Positions 37,488 through 46,286 of a stretch of DNA of 64,000 bases are shown here, one piece after another. The position numbers were made by a program, and so were the translations under genes. The stretch's first letter is position 1. Each line of letters opens with the position of its first letter. The DNA comes from Pusillimonas sp. T2 (GTDB lineage Bacteria; Pseudomonadota; Gammaproteobacteria; Burkholderiales; Burkholderiaceae_B): the NCBI RefSeq assembly GCF_002236805.1, contig NZ_NIQA01000002.1:1-64000 (forward strand), read 5' to 3'. Under the pieces are notes generated by a model. That model saw nothing but the letters and a program-made list of their open reading frames with translations, made no database searches and had not been told where the DNA came from.

Positions 37488-38056
37488 AAAACCCCCAACA
37501 AACCTACGCGTTGCAATACAGCCAGCACCAAGAGCGCATATAACGCAGCAACGATATCGTCCCACATTACGCCGAAGCCGTTCTTGAGTCGAGCATCAAA
37601 ATAGCGGATGGGTGGAGGCTTGACGATATCGAACAAACGAAACAAGCCAAATGCAATGGCTTGCGCCCATAAGGTGTCGGGCGTAAACCAGAGCACCAGC
37701 CAAAACGCGACCATTTCATCCCAGACCATCCCCCCGTGATCGGGGCGCCCTAGATCTTTGCCGACGCGATGGCAAACGAGGCAGCCATAGGCGAAGGACA
37801 CCGCCAGCGCGACGGCCACGCCGGTATCGGACAACCGGGACAAGACGACAACCCATACAAGCCAACCAGCCAGCGTGCCCCACGTGCCTGGTGCCGGCCG
37901 TATCAAACCACTGCCCAGCCCAAAGGCGACCATTCGCGCCGGTGAGCGCAGCATCCAGCTAACAGAAGGCTGGATTGCCGCCTCGCCCGAAACGCCGGAA
38001 GCATCGGAGACTTGACCTGTTGAAATTGGAGGTTCGTTGTTATTTTGATTTGACAT
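37484..38056 (-). CDS. pgpA: Phosphatidylglycerophosphatase A
   Basis: Dephosphorylates phosphatidylglycerol phosphate to phosphatidylglycerol. The 190-residue membrane protein matches PgpA: FGLGSGLIRPAPGTWGTLAGWLVW, then CHRVGKDLGRPDHGGMVWDEMVAFWLVL, which holds the conserved acidic residues, and LFRLFDIVKPPPIRYFDARLKNGFGVMWDDIVA. Three or four hydrophobic helices are evident. The first 40 residues are a hydrophilic extension. The ATG at 38056 follows the thiL stop by 38 bases, and its own stop overlaps the start of the cinA-type gene. Confidence 0.96.
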   Translation of the reverse strand: MSNQNNNEPPISTGQVSDASGVSGEAAIQPSVSWMLRSPARMVAFGLGSGLIRPAPGTWGTLAGWLVWVVVLSRLSDTGVAVALAVSFAYGCLVCHRVGKDLGRPDHGGMVWDEMVAFWLVLWFTPDTLWAQAIAFGLFRLFDIVKPPPIRYFDARLKNGFGVMWDDIVAALYALLVLAVLQRVGLLGVL

Positions 38057-38094
38057 GACAACCTTGAAAGCTGCGACAGCCATTGGCGCCGGCG

Positions 38095-39063
38095 TTAAAA
38101 ATGCTGAAAGCCGTGATGCGCCACCGACACGGCCTGACCATTATTGCGCATAACGTGCAGTTGACCGGCCTGCGGCACAATAGTGCCAATATGCGTCGCC
38201 AGAACACCGTGCTGATGGGCAAGCGCCTGAATGGCGCTACGTGACGTGACAGGCGCCGTAAAACATAGCTGGTAGACATCACCGCCGCCTAATACAGCCT
38301 CTTCTTGCCACGCCTGCGACAACCCGGCCAGGGCCGGGTCGATGGGCAAGTTATCGTAAAACAACTGCGCGCCGCAGCGGCTAGCCTTAAGAATATGCCC
38401 CAGATCTTGAAGGAGGCCGTCGGAAATGTCGAGCGCGGCGTGGGCGAGGCCTGGGAGCCCTTGCGAAAACGCGACGGGGGGTAACGGCTGTTCGAGCGAA
38501 GAGCGCACTTGGGCCAGCAAGGCCGCCGTGTTATTGCAGCCTGGCGGCACATGGCCTTGCAACAATCGCAACGCCACATGCGGGCCGCCCAAAAGCCCCG
38601 TAACCCAGATGTCGTCACCTGCGTGCGCCGCGCTGCGACGCAGCGCCAAGGCTGGGTCAACCTGACCAAACACAGTCACACACAACGTTATTTTGTCGGC
38701 TGCGGTGGTGTCGCCCCCAACCAAAGGGCAACCAGCCGCATCGGCCAGCGCGTAAAAGCCGTCGGCAAACGCTGCCAACCAGGATTCATCGATTGCCGGC
38801 ATGGCAATGCCCAACACACAACCCAAGGGTTTAGCACCCATGGCCGCCAGATCGGACAAGTTAACTGCCAGTGCCTTATGACCTAAGGTGCGAGGGGATA
38901 CGTCGGGGAAGAAATGCCGGCCTTCGATGAGCAGGTCGGTACTGACTGCCATTTGCATGCCTGAGGCAACAGGCAACAAGGCGCAGTCGTCACCGCCGCC
39001 CAGATAACCCGCCGGCACTTTACGGGAAAAGTAGCGGTCGATTAAATCGAATTCGCGACCCAT
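38095..39063 (-). CDS. thiL: Thiamine-monophosphate kinase
   Basis: Phosphorylates thiamine monophosphate to the cofactor thiamine pyrophosphate. The 322-residue protein has the ThiL/PurM-like fold: GREFDLIDRYF at the start, the ATP/Mg motif GGGDDCALLPV, STDLLIEGRHF, HKALAVNLSDLAAMGA, GGDTTAADKITLCVTVFG, and later ALDISDGLLQDLGHI. No truncation is seen. It lies 27 bases after nusB and before pgpA, the arrangement nusB-thiL-pgpA found in many proteobacteria. Confidence 0.97.
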   Translation of the reverse strand: MGREFDLIDRYFSRKVPAGYLGGGDDCALLPVASGMQMAVSTDLLIEGRHFFPDVSPRTLGHKALAVNLSDLAAMGAKPLGCVLGIAMPAIDESWLAAFADGFYALADAAGCPLVGGDTTAADKITLCVTVFGQVDPALALRRSAAHAGDDIWVTGLLGGPHVALRLLQGHVPPGCNNTAALLAQVRSSLEQPLPPVAFSQGLPGLAHAALDISDGLLQDLGHILKASRCGAQLFYDNLPIDPALAGLSQAWQEEAVLGGGDVYQLCFTAPVTSRSAIQALAHQHGVLATHIGTIVPQAGQLHVMRNNGQAVSVAHHGFQHF

Positions 39064-39090
39064 GATGCCGGGTTGACGACGACCGACGCG

Positions 39091-39597
39091 TCAGGCGCGC
39101 TGCGCCGCAGCCTGAACCTCGGTGGTGCGCACTTGCGCGGCGAGCTTGTCGAGCACCCCATTGACGAACTTGAAGCCATCGGTACCGCCAAACGATTTCG
39201 CCAGTTCGACAGCTTCGTTGATGGCCACCTTGTAAGGCACTTCGACGTGATGAACGAGTTCGTAACTACCGATGAGCAAAATGCCGTGTTCGATGGGCGA
39301 AAGCTCTTCGAGGGGACGGTCGATGAAAGGCGTAAAGCCTTCACGCAATGCCGGGGCCTCGCGCAACACGCCATGCAGCAATGTTTTAAACCACGCCGCA
39401 TCGGCTTCGGGGAATTCTTCGTTGTCGCGGATGTGGGCGTCGATGGCGCCTGCGTCTTGCAGACTTTCGTCGCCACGCAGCAACCAGGCGTAAACGCCCT
39501 GCAGCGCAAATTCGCGCGCACGGCGGCGCGCGCTACGCGCGTTGGCGCGGGCAGCGCCCGCGTTGTTGGACGCTTTACTCTTCGTCAAGATCTTCAT
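39091..39597 (-). CDS. nusB: Transcription antitermination factor NusB
   Basis: A 168-residue RNA-binding protein that, with NusE (S10), assembles the antitermination complex on rRNA boxA sequences. NusB motifs are [17 protein letters not shown], then the C-terminal helical domain with [39 protein letters not shown] and [13 protein letters not shown]. The first 22 residues are a Lys/Ala/Arg-rich extension. I chose the ATG at 39597; it lies inside the last codons of ribH, giving a 23-base overlap and likely coupling. Confidence 0.95.
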   Translation of the reverse strand: MKILTKSKASNNAGAARANARSARRRAREFALQGVYAWLLRGDESLQDAGAIDAHIRDNEEFPEADAAWFKTLLHGVLREAPALREGFTPFIDRPLEELSPIEHGILLIGSYELVHHVEVPYKVAINEAVELAKSFGGTDGFKFVNGVLDKLAAQVRTTEVQAAAQRA

Positions 39598-40081
39598 CCT
39601 CGTAGTCGTCATCGTCGGCTTCGGGCTCGAGGGCGGCAACCAAGTTGGCCATTTCGACTGCAGCACGGGCGCAATCGCGACCTTTTTCGGCGGCGCGAAC
39701 TTCGGCCTGCTCGTCGGTTTCGGTGGTCAACACGCCGTTGATGACGGGGATACCGGTTTCGAGAGCCACGCGCGTTATAGCCGTGCCGCTTTCGTTGCTG
39801 ACCAGCTCGAAGTGATAGGTTTCTCCGCGAATCACGGCACCCAGAGCAATCAGGGCGTCGAATTCGTAGGTTTCGGCCATTTTGGCCAGCGTGATGCCCA
39901 GCTCGAGGGCGCCGGGCACGGTAACCACCATGACGTCGCGCTCGTCAACGCCCAGTTCGGCCAGTTCGGCCAGGCAGGCGTCGAGCTCGGTCATACCGAT
40001 GTTTTCGTTAAAGCGGGCTCGGACGATACCAATGTGTAAACCTTCCCCGTTCATATCGGGAAACAGTGTGTAGGGAGTCAT
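39575..40081 (-). CDS. ribH: 6,7-dimethyl-8-ribityllumazine synthase
   Basis: Condenses 5-amino-6-ribitylaminouracil with 3,4-dihydroxy-2-butanone 4-phosphate, the penultimate step of riboflavin synthesis. The 168-residue protein has [51 protein letters not shown] and [17 protein letters not shown], all diagnostic of RibH. The very acidic C-terminal tail ([13 protein letters not shown]) is unusual in composition but seen in relatives. It starts 13 bases after ribB and overlaps nusB by 23 bases. Confidence 0.97.
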   Translation of the reverse strand: MTPYTLFPDMNGEGLHIGIVRARFNENIGMTELDACLAELAELGVDERDVMVVTVPGALELGITLAKMAETYEFDALIALGAVIRGETYHFELVSNESGTAITRVALETGIPVINGVLTTETDEQAEVRAAEKGRDCARAAVEMANLVAALEPEADDDDYEDEDLDEE

Positions 40082-40094
40082 GTGCAGGATCCTT

Positions 40095-41255
40095 TCAGGC
40101 GTTGGAATCGGGTTCGGTATGGTAACCGGTAATGGTCAAGGAAAAGCCCGCCATGCTGGGCATTTTTCGGGGCCGGGCCAACAATTTGGCTTTACCCACG
40201 TTGAGGTCGCGCAAAATTTGCGCGCCAATGCCATACGTGAGCAGATCGAAGCGACTGCCCTCGGCACTTTTACGTGGCGCTGGCGGCTTGCCCCAGGCCT
40301 GCGCCTGTTCGAAAAGATGGTTGACCGAGCCTTCGCAATTTAAAAACACCATGACCCCGCTGGGTGCCGACTGAATGGTGCGCAGGGCGCGAGCGACTGT
40401 CCAGCTGTGAGCAGACGCATCTTCGGACAAGATATCGATGAGCGTGGTGGGTTCGTGGACGCGCACCAGCGTTTCGATGTCGTGGGAAATCGTGCCATGA
40501 GTTAACGCCAGGTGCGCGGCACCCGAGGCCTTGTCGCGGTACGCCACCGCATGGAATTCGCCCCAAGGCGTGCTCATGTTGCGTTCGCCCACGCGCTCGA
40601 TCATGGATTCGTGCTCGGAACGATACTGAATGAGGTCTTCGATGGTGCCGATTTTAAGATTGTGTTGCGCGGCAAAAATTTGCAGGTCGGGCAAACGCGC
40701 CATGGTGCCATCGGGTTTGAGGATTTCGCAGATGACCGCAGCCGGGGTTAAACCGGCCAGCGCGGTCAGGTCGCAACCCGCTTCGGTGTGCCCCGCACGC
40801 ACCAGCACGCCCCCACGCACTGCCTGCACCGGGAAGATATGGCCGGGCTGCACAACGTCAGACGGGCGGGCATCTTTGGCAACAGCCACCTGAATGGTGC
40901 GCGCACGATCGGCTGCCGAAATACCCGTTTCGACGCCTTCAGCGGCTTCGATGGACATGGTGAAATTCGTGCCAAATCGCGCCCCGTTTCGGGACGCCAT
41001 AAGCGGCAGATCGAGTTGCCGGCAACGCTCTTCGGTAAGCGTCAGGCATACGAGCCCGCGCGCATGCGTAACCATGAAATTAATGGCTTCGGGAGTGACG
41101 AAGTCGGCCGCAAGTACGAGGTCGCCTTCGTTTTCGCGATCTTCTTCATCGACCAGAATGACCATACGGCCTTCGCGCAATTCGGCGATGATTTCTGTAA
41201 CAGGGGAAATACCGGCCGGCTGGAGGGTTTGGCCGGCTGAAATCGTTTCGGTCAT
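40095..41255 (-). CDS. ribB: RibB with degenerate GTP cyclohydrolase II-like domain (RibBX)
   Basis: A 386-residue two-domain protein. Residues about 15-220 are 3,4-dihydroxy-2-butanone 4-phosphate synthase, with [49 protein letters not shown] and [11 protein letters not shown]. The C-terminal half follows the layout of GTP cyclohydrolase II, but the zinc-binding cysteine cluster and the catalytic Tyr/Arg region are missing (the matching stretch reads [20 protein letters not shown]). GTP cyclohydrolase II must therefore come from another gene. I chose the ATG at 41255 (MTETISAG). It opens the ribB-ribH-nusB-thiL-pgpA-cinA cluster. Confidence 0.93.
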   Translation of the reverse strand: MTETISAGQTLQPAGISPVTEIIAELREGRMVILVDEEDRENEGDLVLAADFVTPEAINFMVTHARGLVCLTLTEERCRQLDLPLMASRNGARFGTNFTMSIEAAEGVETGISAADRARTIQVAVAKDARPSDVVQPGHIFPVQAVRGGVLVRAGHTEAGCDLTALAGLTPAAVICEILKPDGTMARLPDLQIFAAQHNLKIGTIEDLIQYRSEHESMIERVGERNMSTPWGEFHAVAYRDKASGAAHLALTHGTISHDIETLVRVHEPTTLIDILSEDASAHSWTVARALRTIQSAPSGVMVFLNCEGSVNHLFEQAQAWGKPPAPRKSAEGSRFDLLTYGIGAQILRDLNVGKAKLLARPRKMPSMAGFSLTITGYHTEPDSNA

Positions 41256-41422
41256 GACATCATGCTCAGTTGTAGTTGACGCCCATTTTAGCGCGTACGC
41301 GCGCGCGATTCGATCGTGCAGTGCAGCAGAACGGTCGCTTTGTTGATTCTTGTCATACAAACAAGCGCATACGGCAGGTATGATCGACGTTTAAATGAAA
41401 TAACGGCTGCCCTCACCCCATC

Positions 41423-42970
41423 ATGACTGAACGCGAAATCAAATTGCATGTTCCTGATCAGGCCAAGGCAGGCATTGCACGTCAACTACGCACCGCAAAA
41501 GCGAAACGGGTGACTTTGCAGGCCCGTTATTTCGACACGCCATCGCGCGAACTGGCCGGCGCAGGCATCGCCCTTCGATTACGCAAAGAGGGCCGTCGCT
41601 GGGTTCAAACCATCAAGGCACCCGGTGCAGACCCACTGTCGCGCATCGAGCTGAATCATCTGCGCAGCGCACCCGAGCTAGACCTTTCACTGTATACCGG
41701 GACAGCACTCGAAACCCTGTTCGCCAACTTGCAAAGCCCGCTGTGTCTGCGCTACGAAACGCGCGTCACGCGGCTCGTATTGCTGCAAGAAGGGCCGATC
41801 GGCAGCGTCGAAATCGCGTACGACCAGGGCGCACTTTTTGCCGGCGAACTCGAACTGCCCATCAGCGAAGTCGAGTTTGAGCATGTATCAGGGGACATCC
41901 AGCACATGTTCTTGCTCGCGCGCGAATGGGCCGAAAAGCACAACCTGATTCTCGATATCAGGTCCAAGGCCGAACGGGGCGACGCCCTGGCTGGCCTGGC
42001 TCTCACTACCACCACCGATGCCAGCGGTCAAACCGTCGTGTCAACCGTCGCCAATCCCAATGCAGGGCAGTTGTTCCGGGCCCGCAAAGCCGGTGCGGTA
42101 ACACTCAAGCCCAAAGTCGACGCCACCCAGGCTTATCTGGCGTGCATTAACGAATGTCTGGCACAAATTATCCAGAACACCGCGTTTGCTGCGGGCGTTG
42201 ATACCCAGCATGCCAATCAGGGGTTGCACATCGAATACACCCATCAGTTACGGGTGGGCATACGCCGGCTTCGGTCGTGCCTGAAACTGTTCAACGACTG
42301 GCTACCCCCATTGCCGGAAGCCAACCTTAAAGTGCTAAGGGCCGCATTCGACCAGTTAGGCATGGCACGCGACGGTGATGTTGTTGCCCTTGTTGTTCAC
42401 CCCCAGTTAAAGCTGGCCGGCCTGCCCGACTTACGCATGCCGCGGCAATCTGCACGCGGGCCCAAGCCATCGGTTGTTGCCGCCAACCCCGAGCTTCAGA
42501 CCACCCTGATCGACCTGATGAGTCATGTGGTGCAACTGGGCGACCAATGGCAAAAAGCCAACCTCGAATCAGCCACTCAACCCATCAGGCCCATGTTGGT
42601 CAAGCGGCTCAATGAATGGCTGAAGAAAATAGGCAAAAAAGGCAGTAAATTTAATGACCTGCCCATAGAAGCCCAGCACGACCTGCGTAAAGAAGTTAAA
42701 AGCCTGCGCTATTGCCTGGATTTTTCGAATGACCTGCTTGCAAAAAGCAATGTAAGCGGCCTGCGCAAGCTGCTGGAACTCGTACAAGAAGAACTGGGTG
42801 ACCTGAACGACCTATACACCGCCGAAATTTTTTACGAGCCCATGACAGAAAAACAGCCCCAGGCGTGGTTTGCCATCGGTTGGCTGCGGGGCGCGCAAGC
42901 ACAAAAACGTTTGCTCGCCCAGGCCCTATTCAAACAGTTGGCCAAAGCCGGCGCGATTAAAACCCGCTAA
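41423..42970 (+). CDS. CYTH-CHAD protein (inorganic triphosphatase-like)
   Basis: A 515-residue cytoplasmic protein. Residues 1-200 form a CYTH triphosphate-tunnel domain with the signature EREIKL at residues 3-8, ALRLRKEGRRWVQTIK, and SEVEFEHVSGD. Residues about 225-510 are a CHAD helical domain rich in His, Lys and Arg (LHIEYTHQLRVGIRRLRSCLKLF, HDLRKEVKSLRYCLDF), which in this family binds polyphosphate. The arrangement matches E. coli YgiF, a triphosphatase. It is divergent from ribB and ends 70 bases before the convergent ftsY gene. Confidence 0.9.
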   Translation: MTEREIKLHVPDQAKAGIARQLRTAKAKRVTLQARYFDTPSRELAGAGIALRLRKEGRRWVQTIKAPGADPLSRIELNHLRSAPELDLSLYTGTALETLFANLQSPLCLRYETRVTRLVLLQEGPIGSVEIAYDQGALFAGELELPISEVEFEHVSGDIQHMFLLAREWAEKHNLILDIRSKAERGDALAGLALTTTTDASGQTVVSTVANPNAGQLFRARKAGAVTLKPKVDATQAYLACINECLAQIIQNTAFAAGVDTQHANQGLHIEYTHQLRVGIRRLRSCLKLFNDWLPPLPEANLKVLRAAFDQLGMARDGDVVALVVHPQLKLAGLPDLRMPRQSARGPKPSVVAANPELQTTLIDLMSHVVQLGDQWQKANLESATQPIRPMLVKRLNEWLKKIGKKGSKFNDLPIEAQHDLRKEVKSLRYCLDFSNDLLAKSNVSGLRKLLELVQEELGDLNDLYTAEIFYEPMTEKQPQAWFAIGWLRGAQAQKRLLAQALFKQLAKAGAIKTR

Positions 42971-43040
42971 GGCCAGGCCGTCTGGGCCAGCGGCTCTAGC
43001 GAAAATGCAAGCAGGCCCGTCTGGGCCCATCGGCCCGTTG

Positions 43041-44297
43041 CTAGTCGAGTAGCGCCGCGGCAAACTCTGCGGCCACGAAGGGCTGCAAATCTTCAATCCC
43101 TTCGCCAACCCCAATCCAGTAAACAGGGACCGGGCGCACGCCCTGACTGCCAGCGGCTACCGCCGCCAAGGTGCCGCCCTTGGCGGTGCCATCAAGCTTG
43201 GTCACGACCAGGCCTGTGAGGTTAACGGCCGCGTCAAAGGCACGAATTTGCGCAATCGCATTTTGACCCGTGTTGCCATCAACCACCAACAATACCTCGT
43301 GCGGCGCATTGCCATCGGCCTTGCCGATAACGCGACGAATCTTCTTGAGCTCTTCCATTAAATGCAATTGGGTGGGCAAACGGCCAGCCGTATCGACCAT
43401 CACCACGTCTACACCTCGGGCGCGACCGGCATTGACGGCATCAAAAGCTACAGCAGCAGGGTCGCCCCCCTCTTGCGAAATGACAGTCACATTATTGCGC
43501 GCACCCCAGGCAATCAGTTGCTCGCGTGCGGCCGCGCGAAAGGTATCTCCGGCCGCCAGCAAAACACTCTTGCCCTGTTGTTGAAAGGTATTCGCCAACT
43601 TGCCAATCGACGTTGTTTTACCCGCGCCATTGACGCCGGCAATCATCACCACCAAAGGCTTGGCGGCATCGATTGGAAAATGCTTTTCGAGCGGGCGCAA
43701 ATGATCGGCCAATATATCGCGCAACGCGGTTTTAACCTGCTCGGCATCGGTCAAGCGGTCTTTTCGCACTTTGGCGCGCAATGCAGTCAACAACTTGTTA
43801 GTGGCCTCGACACCCGCGTCGGCCATAATAAGCGCGGTTTCAAGCTCTTCGAAAAGGTTCTCATCAACCTTGACACCCACAAACAACCCGCCCAACGATT
43901 GCCCTGTTTTCGACAATCCCTGCTTGAGACGGGCCATCCAGGACATTTTGGCGGGTGCCGCGGGTGCCGCAGGCGGGGACGCAGGACTTGGGGCATCGGC
44001 TGATTCAAGCGTAACCGGCTGGGCCGCGATCGTTTCTACGCCGGCCTGAGACGCTGGGTTCGCGCTTGATGAGTCAGAACTGGCCCCGAGGCTTTGAGAC
44101 GTTGCATCAGTCGTCGGGGATGATGACGCCAACGCATCGCCGTCGGCCAACGCCTGCTCGGTGCTTACCAAGCGTGTCTCTTGCTGCGCCTGCTCTGCCT
44201 CGGGCGTACCCGTCTGCCCGGCGACGTCAGTAGCCTCGGGGGCCGTCACCTGATCTACGGCGTCGGATGATTTTTTTCGTTTAAAGAAACTGAACAT
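43041..44297 (-). CDS. ftsY: Signal recognition particle receptor FtsY
   Basis: GTPase that docks ribosome-SRP complexes at the inner membrane. The 418-residue protein has a basic N-terminus (MFSFFKRKKSS), an acidic and Ala/Ser-rich A domain (about residues 10-110), the N helical bundle, and the G domain: the P-loop GVNGAGKTTSIGKLA (about residue 218), DTFRAAAREQL, VDTAGRLPTQLHLMEEL, TKLDGTAKGG and the closing GVGEGIEDLQPF. Length and order are typical. It is divergent from rsmD with 62 bases between them, as in many proteobacteria. Confidence 0.98.
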   Translation of the reverse strand: MFSFFKRKKSSDAVDQVTAPEATDVAGQTGTPEAEQAQQETRLVSTEQALADGDALASSSPTTDATSQSLGASSDSSSANPASQAGVETIAAQPVTLESADAPSPASPPAAPAAPAKMSWMARLKQGLSKTGQSLGGLFVGVKVDENLFEELETALIMADAGVEATNKLLTALRAKVRKDRLTDAEQVKTALRDILADHLRPLEKHFPIDAAKPLVVMIAGVNGAGKTTSIGKLANTFQQQGKSVLLAAGDTFRAAAREQLIAWGARNNVTVISQEGGDPAAVAFDAVNAGRARGVDVVMVDTAGRLPTQLHLMEELKKIRRVIGKADGNAPHEVLLVVDGNTGQNAIAQIRAFDAAVNLTGLVVTKLDGTAKGGTLAAVAAGSQGVRPVPVYWIGVGEGIEDLQPFVAAEFAAALLD

Positions 44298-44359
44298 ACG
44301 CTTTACACTAACCTATATCAATTGCCAGACGAGCGCTGGCCAACAGCAAACAGCACAGT

Positions 44360-44941
44360 ATGAAAAAACACAATGTCCGTATTGTAGGCGGTGAATACCG
44401 GCGGACTCCAATCCCCGTCATCGACGCCCCCGGCCTTCGCCCCACCCCTGACCGTGTTCGCGAAACGCTTTTTAATTGGCTTACCCACTTGTGGGCCGGC
44501 CAGTTCACAGACAAAAACGTACTAGACCTTTTTGCCGGCACAGGCGCCCTGGGCTTCGAGGCCGCATCTCGGGGCGCCGCTCACGTGCAAATGGTTGAGC
44601 AAAACCCCAAGGCGGTTGCCGCCCTTCGCGCCCTGCGCACCAAACTCAAAGCCGACTGCGTACGCGTCTTTCCGGGCGATGCCATGCATGTACTCGAGCG
44701 CACGGCCAACCCATTCGATCTGGTTTTACTCGATCCACCGTTTAACCAGGGCTGGCTTGAAAAAATCTGGCCGCTGCTTCCTTTAGTGCTATCACCCGAC
44801 GGTTATGTCTATGTCGAGGCCGAGGGCCCCGTTACCCCACCGCCCGCCTTTGCAGTACTGCGCGAAGGAAAGGCCGGCCTTGTACACTACCTGCTACTTA
44901 AAATTGTTGCGGCGCAAGAAAAACCACAACCACTGAGTTAA
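44360..44941 (+). CDS. rsmD: 16S rRNA (guanine-966 N2) methyltransferase RsmD
   Basis: Methylates G966 of 16S rRNA using S-adenosylmethionine. The 193-residue protein begins KKHNVRIVGGEYRRTPIPV, then RPTPDRVRETLFNWL, the SAM-binding DLFAGTGALGFEAASRGA (about residues 55-72) and the catalytic DPPFNQGW motif at about residue 123. Length fits the family. It starts in the short region shared with ftsY; coaD follows after 96 bases on the same strand. Confidence 0.96.
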   Translation: MKKHNVRIVGGEYRRTPIPVIDAPGLRPTPDRVRETLFNWLTHLWAGQFTDKNVLDLFAGTGALGFEAASRGAAHVQMVEQNPKAVAALRALRTKLKADCVRVFPGDAMHVLERTANPFDLVLLDPPFNQGWLEKIWPLLPLVLSPDGYVYVEAEGPVTPPPAFAVLREGKAGLVHYLLLKIVAAQEKPQPLS

Positions 44942-44989
44942 ACTAACCCGGACATCGGGCCTTATCGCGGCCCGCCATGCATACAATAA

Positions 44990-45852
<863 letters not shown>

Positions 45853-45896
45853 CCAGATTCAGGTCGTTCAATACAGAAATTACCGGGTACGTACGC

Positions 45897-46286
45897 TTAT
45901 TCGGGCCAGCGCAATGCAAGCGCATCGGGGTGAATTTTCACCAAACGCGATTTTTGCCCCAAAAAATTAGATACCCAGGCTGCGGCCAGATCGCCCTCGT
46001 CGACAACCTTGACTGGCTGTTGCCCTAAATGGGCCTGACGAACAACACTGTCGTCATCTTCAATGACATCGAGCGGGATATCCATACGTAGCATGCCGGG
46101 CGCGCGCATTACCAGGTATCCGAAACTGAGCGTGACCGAAATGTCGGTCAGCAGCTTGCACTGGTCAGCCAGCAAAATTTGGCCGGCATCATCGGTAATT
46201 GCCCACCGTAAATGATACGGAGCGGCATCGACATCGTTCAGTGGCGCGCATCCGGCCACCGGATAATATTCATTGATGGTGCTCAT
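45897..46286 (-). CDS. Stand-alone MOSC N-terminal beta-barrel domain protein
   Basis: A 129-residue protein that resembles only the N-terminal beta-barrel domain of MOSC proteins such as YcbX: an opening INEYYPVAGCAPL, LRWAITDDAGQILLADQCKLLTDISV, then GMLRMDIPLDV and AAWVSNFLGQKSRLVKI at the end. The C-terminal catalytic MOSC domain with its molybdenum-cofactor cysteine is absent, and none of the frames downstream resumes it. Its ATG overlaps the asmA stop (ATGA), so it is probably translated with AsmA. It could be a natural short form or a truncated gene; function unknown. Confidence 0.7.
   Translation of the reverse strand: MSTINEYYPVAGCAPLNDVDAAPYHLRWAITDDAGQILLADQCKLLTDISVTLSFGYLVMRAPGMLRMDIPLDVIEDDDSVVRQAHLGQQPVKVVDEGDLAAAWVSNFLGQKSRLVKIHPDALALRWPE

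Noticed and set aside
39073-39741. 222-residue open frame opposite nusB and ribH
   Set aside because: Crosses two certain genes in antisense and shows no domain.
41256-41422. Possible FMN riboswitch before ribB
   Set aside because: The conserved paired and junction sequences of that class are not visible, and the gap is short.
42974-43036. Repeated GGCCGTCTGGGCC-type motifs between the CYTH-CHAD gene and ftsY
   Set aside because: They can fold, but no T run follows on either strand and the copies differ, so neither terminator nor repeat family can be supported.
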